Source: Linnemannia hyalina (lineage: Eukaryota; Mortierellomycota; Mortierellomycetes; Mortierellales; Mortierellaceae). From it: a DNA stretch of 64,000 nucleotides. Positions 63,739-64,000 of the stretch are shown piece by piece (position 1 is the first letter of the stretch; each line of letters starts with the position of its first letter). The stretch lies in assembly GCA_019671135.1 (NCBI GenBank), contig JAHRHY010000002.1:372001-436000 (forward strand), given 5' to 3'. The position numbers and the translations under genes are program-made. The notes under the pieces are model-generated. The model worked only from the letters and a program-made list of their open reading frames with translations, was not told the origin of the DNA and searched no databases.

Positions 63739-64000
63739 GGTAAGTGGTGTCAACTAGGTCCCAATCAAACACTCTATCTCCAATTAACCTATCCCAAGCT
63801 AGCTCAGATATGCCGATAAAAGAACGTGCACACACAGAAACGGTGCCTGAATTTCATCCAGACTGGATGAAGAACAAAAGTAAAAACAATTGGTTTTGTT
63901 CCTGCCTCCCTTTTGTTCACAACGCTTTAACCGGATCGGGGCATCGAGAGAATTATTCATTGTGTTCAAGTCCAGCGGTCAACTTTTCTATCCCCTCTAC
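63739..64000. other. Window edge upstream of the receptor gene
   Basis: It is probably the receptor promoter. A 60-codon minus-strand frame starts near 63960 but has no signal-peptide character. No other feature is seen. Confidence 0.4.

Overview
This window looks like nuclear DNA of a filamentous fungus, most likely an early-diverging Mucoromycota lineage of the Mortierella type. That placement is inferred from gene content; nothing in the sequence names the organism. The genes are eukaryotic, with many short GT-AG introns. I rebuilt exons by eye, requiring GT/AG borders and an unbroken reading frame; every multi-exon model below sums to a multiple of three. The gene set mixes fungal housekeeping genes with families lost from yeasts but kept in animals and basal fungi: a presenilin, a Frizzled/Smoothened-like receptor and a three-repeat Myb. 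No mobile element, CRISPR array, rRNA or tRNA gene could be recognised.

Layout: (1) 1-2858 has no supportable gene and runs into a chitin deacetylase gene (2859-3820, +). (2) A minus-strand block of five genes follows: a CSC1/OSCA-type cation channel (4085-8277), the NAA50 N-terminal acetyltransferase (8990-10141), OMP decarboxylase (10528-11620), alanine aminotransferase with a mitochondrial-type leader (11896-14803), and a presenilin whose model carries an N-terminal MYND zinc finger (15761-18692). (3) A divergent promoter region leads into a plus-strand block: a small lysine-rich protein (19584-20072), a two-domain fasciclin protein (20527-22371), signal peptide peptidase (22692-24324), a 3R-Myb factor with a 2.5 kb intron (27917-33651), a WD40 protein (34274-36141) and a giant RasGEF (42513-51836). 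(4) A second minus-strand block holds riboflavin kinase (52287-53441), cystathionine gamma-synthase (53929-56455), a pepsin-like aspartic protease with a C-terminal membrane segment and a 7-nt microexon (57135-60664), and a Frizzled-like seven-helix receptor (61401-63738, 5' end uncertain).

Metabolic genes are closely packed (about 0.3-1 kb apart), while the Myb and RasGEF genes have 3.6 kb and 6.4 kb of gene-free, simple-repeat-rich DNA upstream. Two GxGD intramembrane aspartyl proteases, presenilin and signal peptide peptidase, lie only 4 kb apart. A secretory-pathway aspartic protease and a Frizzled-like receptor lie further along. Apart from these the neighbours share no obvious pathway and there is no sign of an operon or biosynthetic cluster. 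The most unusual item is the MYND-presenilin fusion; next are the Frizzled-like receptor, the 7-nt microexon, the long Myb intron and a possible cassette exon in the alanine aminotransferase gene.
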